A stretch of DNA of 47,116 nucleotides from NCBI GenBank assembly GCA_944332205.1, contig CALVJN010000009.1, positions 1 to 47,116 on the forward strand, given 5' to 3'. Below are positions 43,440 to 47,116 of this stretch, in pieces. The translations under genes and the position numbers were made by a program. This stretch comes from an uncultured Bacilli bacterium (lineage in GTDB: Bacteria > Bacillota_I > Bacilli_A > RF39 > UBA660). Below the pieces are notes generated by a model. It was not told the origin of the DNA. It was given only the letters and a program-made list of their open reading frames with translations, and ran no database searches. The stretch's first letter is position 1, and each line of letters starts with the position of its first letter.

Positions 43440-44889
43440 ATATTTAGATTTAAGTTTAAAAGAAATAAACAAATTATTAAAAGATAAAAAAATTAAACCA
43501 ATAGATTTAGTAGAAGAAGCATTTGAAAATATAGAGAAAAATAAAGATTTAAATTCATTTATAACTCTTGATAAAGAAAATGCCTTTAAAATGGCAAAAG
43601 AACTTGAAAATAAAGAAGTTGACAATTTATTATTTGGAATACCAATAGCTATTAAAGATAATATTTGTACGAAAGAATTAAGAACAACCTGTGCATCTAA
43701 AATGTTAGAAAACTTTATTCCAACTTATGATGCAACTGTTGTTGAAAAACTTAAAAGTAAAAATATGATAATTATTGGAAAGACAAATATGGATGAATTT
43801 GCTATGGGATCAACAAGCAGGACAAGTTACTTTGGTGCTCCTAAAAATCCATGGAATAAAAAAAGAATTGCAGGTGGTTCATCAGGTGGATCAGCATCGT
43901 GTGTATCATCGAGAATTGTTCCTTTTGCTTTAGGCAGTGATACCGGTGGGTCAATAAGACAACCTGCTAGTTATTGTGGAATTGTAGGGATGAAACCAAC
44001 GTATGGAAGAATATCACGATATGGATTAGTTGCTTTTGGGTCAAGTTTAGATCAAATTGGTCCAATGACTAGAAATGTCTATGAAAATGCTGAACTTTTA
44101 AACATCTTATGTGGAAAAGATGAAAAAGATTTAACGAGTGTAGATAAATTACAAGAAGATTTTACAAGTTTAATTAATACTGATATAAAAGGCATGAATA
44201 TAGCAATTCCCAAATATTTTGTAACAGATATTGTGGAAAAAGAAGTTTTAAATAAATTTGATGAAATAGTACAGATTCTTAAAGAGAAAGGTTGTAATAT
44301 TGAATATGTAGATATTGATTATATTGAAAACGCTGTAACTTTGTATCAAATAATTGCTATGGGAGAAGCAAGTAGCAATTTAGCTAGATTTGATGGAATA
44401 AGATATGGTTATTCTTATGAAAATCCACAAAATTTAGAAGAGCTTTATACTAAAACAAGACAAATTGGATTTGGTGATGAAGTAAAAAGAAGAATTATGA
44501 TTGGATCATTTATATTAAGTGGTGAAAATGCTAAAATTTATTACGATAAAGCATTAAAAATAAGAGATGATATGAGAAAGAGCTTTTTAAAAACATTTGA
44601 AAAATTTGATTTGATAATAGGGCCAACAACAACAACAGTAGCTTATGATTTAGAAGCAAATTTAGATGACCCATTGAAAACCTTTTTGGATGATGTATTA
44701 GTAATACCAGTAAACATGGCAGGATTGCCGGGACTTAACATACCAATAGGATTTAGTAAAGATAAAATGCCAATAGGATTACATATTATAGGAAATGCTT
44801 TTGATGAAAGAACGATTTACAAGTTAGCATCTTTCATAGAGAAAAGTTTAAATTTAAATTTAGATCCAAGAGGTGGAAAAAATGAATGA
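43432..44889 (+). CDS. gatA: Asp/Glu-tRNA amidotransferase subunit A
   Basis: The amidase subunit releases ammonia from glutamine. Its Ser-cisSer-Lys triad is visible: Lys75 (AIKDNI), Ser150 (AGGSSGGSA) and Ser174 nucleophile (DTGGSIRQPA). 485 aa is the normal length. It overlaps gatC by 8 nt and gatB by 8 nt; the stop is TGA. Together these genes form the minimal gatCAB operon, which implies that this organism lacks at least one of GlnRS or AsnRS. Confidence 0.97.
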   Translation: MSKYLDLSLKEINKLLKDKKIKPIDLVEEAFENIEKNKDLNSFITLDKENAFKMAKELENKEVDNLLFGIPIAIKDNICTKELRTTCASKMLENFIPTYDATVVEKLKSKNMIIIGKTNMDEFAMGSTSRTSYFGAPKNPWNKKRIAGGSSGGSASCVSSRIVPFALGSDTGGSIRQPASYCGIVGMKPTYGRISRYGLVAFGSSLDQIGPMTRNVYENAELLNILCGKDEKDLTSVDKLQEDFTSLINTDIKGMNIAIPKYFVTDIVEKEVLNKFDEIVQILKEKGCNIEYVDIDYIENAVTLYQIIAMGEASSNLARFDGIRYGYSYENPQNLEELYTKTRQIGFGDEVKRRIMIGSFILSGENAKIYYDKALKIRDDMRKSFLKTFEKFDLIIGPTTTTVAYDLEANLDDPLKTFLDDVLVIPVNMAGLPGLNIPIGFSKDKMPIGLHIIGNAFDERTIYKLASFIEKSLNLNLDPRGGKNE

Positions 44890-46297
44890 ATATAAAACTA
44901 CAGTAGGTATTGAAGTACATGCTGAATTAAAAACAAAATCTAAAATCTTTTCTAATTCTGCCAATAATTATGGTAAAATGGCAAATACCTGTACAAATGT
45001 AATTGATTTAGGATATCCTGGAGTTTTACCTACGGTAAATGAAAAAGCTATTGAATTAGCTTTAAGAGCAGCTTTAGTTTTAAATTGCAAAATAAATAAA
45101 AAAATGCATTTTGATAGAAAAAATTATTTTTATCCAGATAATCCTAAAAACTATCAAATAACCCAAAATAGAACACCAATAGGAATAAATGGTTATGTAG
45201 AAATAGATGTAAAAGGCGGTAAGAAAAAAATAAGAATTCATGATATACATATAGAAGAAGATACTTGTAAAAGTATACATAATAAGAATAAATCTATGTT
45301 AGACTTCAATAGAGCAGGTATACCTTTAGTAGAAATTGTAACAGAAGCAGATATTAATAGTTCTGAAGAAGCAATGAAATATTTAGAAAAATTAAGGGAA
45401 CTTTTATTATATGCAGATGTTTCAGATTGCAAAATAGAAGAAGGAAGTATGCGCTGCGATTGTAATGTATCAGTTAGCAAAACAGAAAAATTAGGAACTA
45501 AAATTGAAATAAAAAATATCGGATCAATAACGAATGTTGGAATTGCAATAGATTATGAAACCGAAAGACAAATAGAATTGTTAGAAAATAAAAAGGATTT
45601 AAAAGAAGAAACTAGACGTTTTGATGATAAAACAAATTCTACAATTTTAATGCGAATAAAAGAAACAGGTAATGATTATAGATATTTTCCAGAGCCAGAT
45701 ATTCCATTTATAGAACTTAGCGATCAATATATTGAAGATGTCAACAATAATTTACCAATGTTGGCAGAAGAAAGAAGAAAAATATATTTAAAAAATGGAA
45801 TAAATGAAATTAATGTTCAAAAAATAATTCAGAATAGAACCATTTCAGATTATTTAAATAAATTCATAAATAAGAATATAAATTTAGTAATAGCAAGTAA
45901 TTTATTATTGGGAGATATTGCAGCATATTTAAATAAATATGAAATTAAAATAGAAAATACAAAACTAACTGATAATAAATTTATTGATGTTGTAAATTAT
46001 TTGGATAGCCAAAAAATAAATAGTAAAATTTTTAAAACCATATTAGATAATATTATGGAAGAAGATTTAAGTATAGATGAAATTTTAGAAAAAAGTGGTT
46101 TTAAAGAAATAAATAATGAAGAATTAATAGATATTATAAAAAATGTATTGAAAAATAATGAACAAAGTGTAAATGATTATCATGCTGGGAATACTAGAGC
46201 TATAAAATATATAATGGGACAAATAATGAAAGAAACCAAAGGTAATGCTAATCCTAAAGATGTAAATTTATTAGTGGAAAGACTATTAAAGAAATAG
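44882..46297 (+). CDS. gatB: Asp/Glu-tRNA amidotransferase subunit B
   Basis: GatB binds the mischarged tRNA and activates the aminoacyl carboxylate. Seen: VGIEVHAELKTKSKIFS, LGYPGVLP, HFDRKNYFYPDNPKNYQITQ, FNRAGIPLVEIVTE, and SMRCDCNVS, plus a C-terminal YqeY-like helical tail. 471 aa. I use ATG 44882, which has AGAGGTGG upstream inside gatA; an in-frame GTG at 44873 overlaps that site. A strong terminator ends the operon. Confidence 0.97.
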   Translation: MNEYKTTVGIEVHAELKTKSKIFSNSANNYGKMANTCTNVIDLGYPGVLPTVNEKAIELALRAALVLNCKINKKMHFDRKNYFYPDNPKNYQITQNRTPIGINGYVEIDVKGGKKKIRIHDIHIEEDTCKSIHNKNKSMLDFNRAGIPLVEIVTEADINSSEEAMKYLEKLRELLLYADVSDCKIEEGSMRCDCNVSVSKTEKLGTKIEIKNIGSITNVGIAIDYETERQIELLENKKDLKEETRRFDDKTNSTILMRIKETGNDYRYFPEPDIPFIELSDQYIEDVNNNLPMLAEERRKIYLKNGINEINVQKIIQNRTISDYLNKFINKNINLVIASNLLLGDIAAYLNKYEIKIENTKLTDNKFIDVVNYLDSQKINSKIFKTILDNIMEEDLSIDEILEKSGFKEINNEELIDIIKNVLKNNEQSVNDYHAGNTRAIKYIMGQIMKETKGNANPKDVNLLVERLLKK

Positions 46298-46298
46298 T

Positions 46299-46339
46299 AA
46301 AAAACATTATTCTATAAAAGAGTAGAATAATGTTTTTTT
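46299..46339 (+). terminator. Terminator of gatCAB
   Basis: A 13- to 14-bp stem (aaaacattattcta / tagaataatgtttt) with an 8-nt loop and seven T. Confidence 0.92.
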
Positions 46340-46418
46340 AAAAAAAAACAAAAAATAGTTATTTAATGTGAAATTAATTTAATTAATTTCATAAATTAAT
46401 ATAGAAAGGAAGGATAAA

Positions 46419-47116
46419 ATGGATAATTGTTGTGACAAAGATCACTTTAGGCCAGAACCTCCATTTAAATGCCCACCTCGTGTTGTATATGCTATTGGGC
46501 CAACAGGACCAACAGGACCAACAGGACCAACAGGTCCAATAGGGGCAACAGGCGCAACGGGACCAAGCATAACAGGGCCAACAGGACCGACTGGACCAGC
46601 AGGGCCAACAACTATAGCAGTCGGAAGAACAACAACTGGAATTCCTGGAACTTCAGCAACAGTAACTAATAGTGGAACAAATCAAGATGCTATATTTGAT
46701 TTTCAAATTCCGGCAGGTGCAATGGGACCAACGGGACCAACAGGGCCAATAGGAGTAACCGGTGCAACGGGGCCAACAGGACCAACAGGACCACAAGGAC
46801 CAGCAGGAGCAAGTGGCTCAACTCCAACTATACAAATTGGTACAGTTACAACAGGTGCACCAGGTACAGCAGCAGCAGCGACTATTACTGGAACGGCACC
46901 TAATTTAATATTAAATTTAACAATACCACAAGGACCAACAGGACCAACAGGAGCAACAGGTGCAACGGGACCAACCGGCGCAACTGGAGCAATGGGACTA
47001 AGTGTAACAGGGCCAACAGGGCCAGAAGGAGCAACAGGACCAACAGGGCCAGAAGGAGCAACAGGACCAACAGGGCCAGAAGGAGCAACAGGACCAACAG
47101 GGCCAGAAGGAGCAAC
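46419..47116 (+). CDS. Collagen-like (Gly-X-Thr triplet) surface protein, 3' truncated by window edge
   Basis: The first 26 residues are Cys- and Pro-rich ([20 protein letters not shown]). Gly-X-Y triplets of GPT/GAT/GPE type follow, in three blocks separated by two related non-collagen modules of about 40 residues ([14 protein letters not shown]...FDFQIPAG and [14 protein letters not shown]...LNLTIPQG). This is the BclA/exosporium and phage-tail collagen-like type found in Firmicutes. No signal peptide is evident. GAAAGGAAGG precedes ATG 46419. The base composition is richer in G and C than the neighbours because of the repeats. The gene runs off the right edge. Role, such as spore coat or surface filament, is inferred. 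Confidence 0.85.
   Translation, partial: MDNCCDKDHFRPEPPFKCPPRVVYAIGPTGPTGPTGPTGPIGATGATGPSITGPTGPTGPAGPTTIAVGRTTTGIPGTSATVTNSGTNQDAIFDFQIPAGAMGPTGPTGPIGVTGATGPTGPTGPQGPAGASGSTPTIQIGTVTTGAPGTAAAATITGTAPNLILNLTIPQGPTGPTGATGATGPTGATGAMGLSVTGPTGPEGATGPTGPEGATGPTGPEGATGPTGPEGA
47010..47116 (+). repeat. 27-bp tandem repeat in the collagen-like gene
   Basis: Unit GG(A/G)-CCA-ACA-GGG-CCA-GAA-GGA-GCA-ACA, nine residues GPTGPEGAT, repeated four times and cut by the window edge. The last three copies are identical as far as visible; the first differs by one base (GGG for GGA). Confidence 0.93.

Noticed and set aside
1274-46297. UGA read as Trp (Mollicutes-type code), prompted by the TGA inside the phosphoesterase
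   Set aside because: Trp codons are TGG throughout, the tRNA-Trp has a CCA anticodon, and other genes do not contain in-frame TGA.
46900-47115. Leu-rich minus-strand ORF in the collagen-like region
   Set aside because: It is the antisense of the Gly-Pro-Thr triplet repeats.

Overview
The window is very AT-rich and gene-dense, and uses the standard bacterial code. The only tRNA is tRNA-Trp with anticodon CCA, Trp is TGG throughout, and TGA acts as a stop. The gene set points to a low-GC Gram-positive (Bacillota, Bacilli/Clostridia or a walled relative of Mollicutes such as an uncultured gut lineage). It includes an LTA-synthase-like sulfatase, MurJ, two FemAB-type transferases, an amidase with LysM repeats, GatCAB, PerR/Fur with rubrerythrin, formate-THF ligase, Dxs and a CIRCE-controlled Hsp20. 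Species cannot be fixed from the sequence.

Layout. 1-1.1 kb: 3' part of a formylglycine-generating-enzyme/C-lectin-like protein whose last ~145 bp look like the variable region of a diversity-generating retroelement (DGR). 1.2-4.9 kb: the t6A operon tsaE-tsaB-rimI-tsaD plus a Lys-rich membrane protein. 4.9-8 kb: a Zn-dependent phospholipase C-like protein, an Abi/HEPN protein and an HtrA protease. 8-16 kb: envelope genes (MurJ, two FemAB paralogues, a coiled-coil protein, a PgdA-like deacetylase, a ZIP transporter, the LysM amidase).

16-18.6 kb: an accessory island bounded by a 477-bp direct repeat of the amidase 3' end. It carries a gene pair with a CFI-box protein, two decayed genes and an ASCH protein, and on its right abuts a transposase remnant. 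19-23 kb: a PlsC-like acyltransferase, a hybrid histidine kinase, a dead IS element and tRNA-Trp. 23-28.3 kb: a degenerate Fic protein, an FkbM methyltransferase with an odd start, Hsp20, adenosine deaminase, a TtcA-like PP-loop protein, PerR/Fur and rubrerythrin.

28.3-40.7 kb: a Lys-rich orphan, PrsW, an LTA-synthase-like protein, Dxs with PP2C, a PflX-like radical SAM protein, Fhs, a YetF-like protein and a DapB/DAPDH-like dehydrogenase. 41-43 kb: a membrane metallophosphoesterase interrupted by one in-frame TGA. 43.1-46.3 kb: gatCAB. The window ends inside a collagen-like surface protein with 27-bp tandem repeats.

Most of the window is ordinary housekeeping. The strongest leads are the DGR-like variable region at the left edge (no reverse transcriptase or template was seen here), the repeat-bounded island inside the amidase locus, the TGA-split phosphoesterase, the Fic-like protein with replaced catalytic residues, and the collagen-like array at the right edge.
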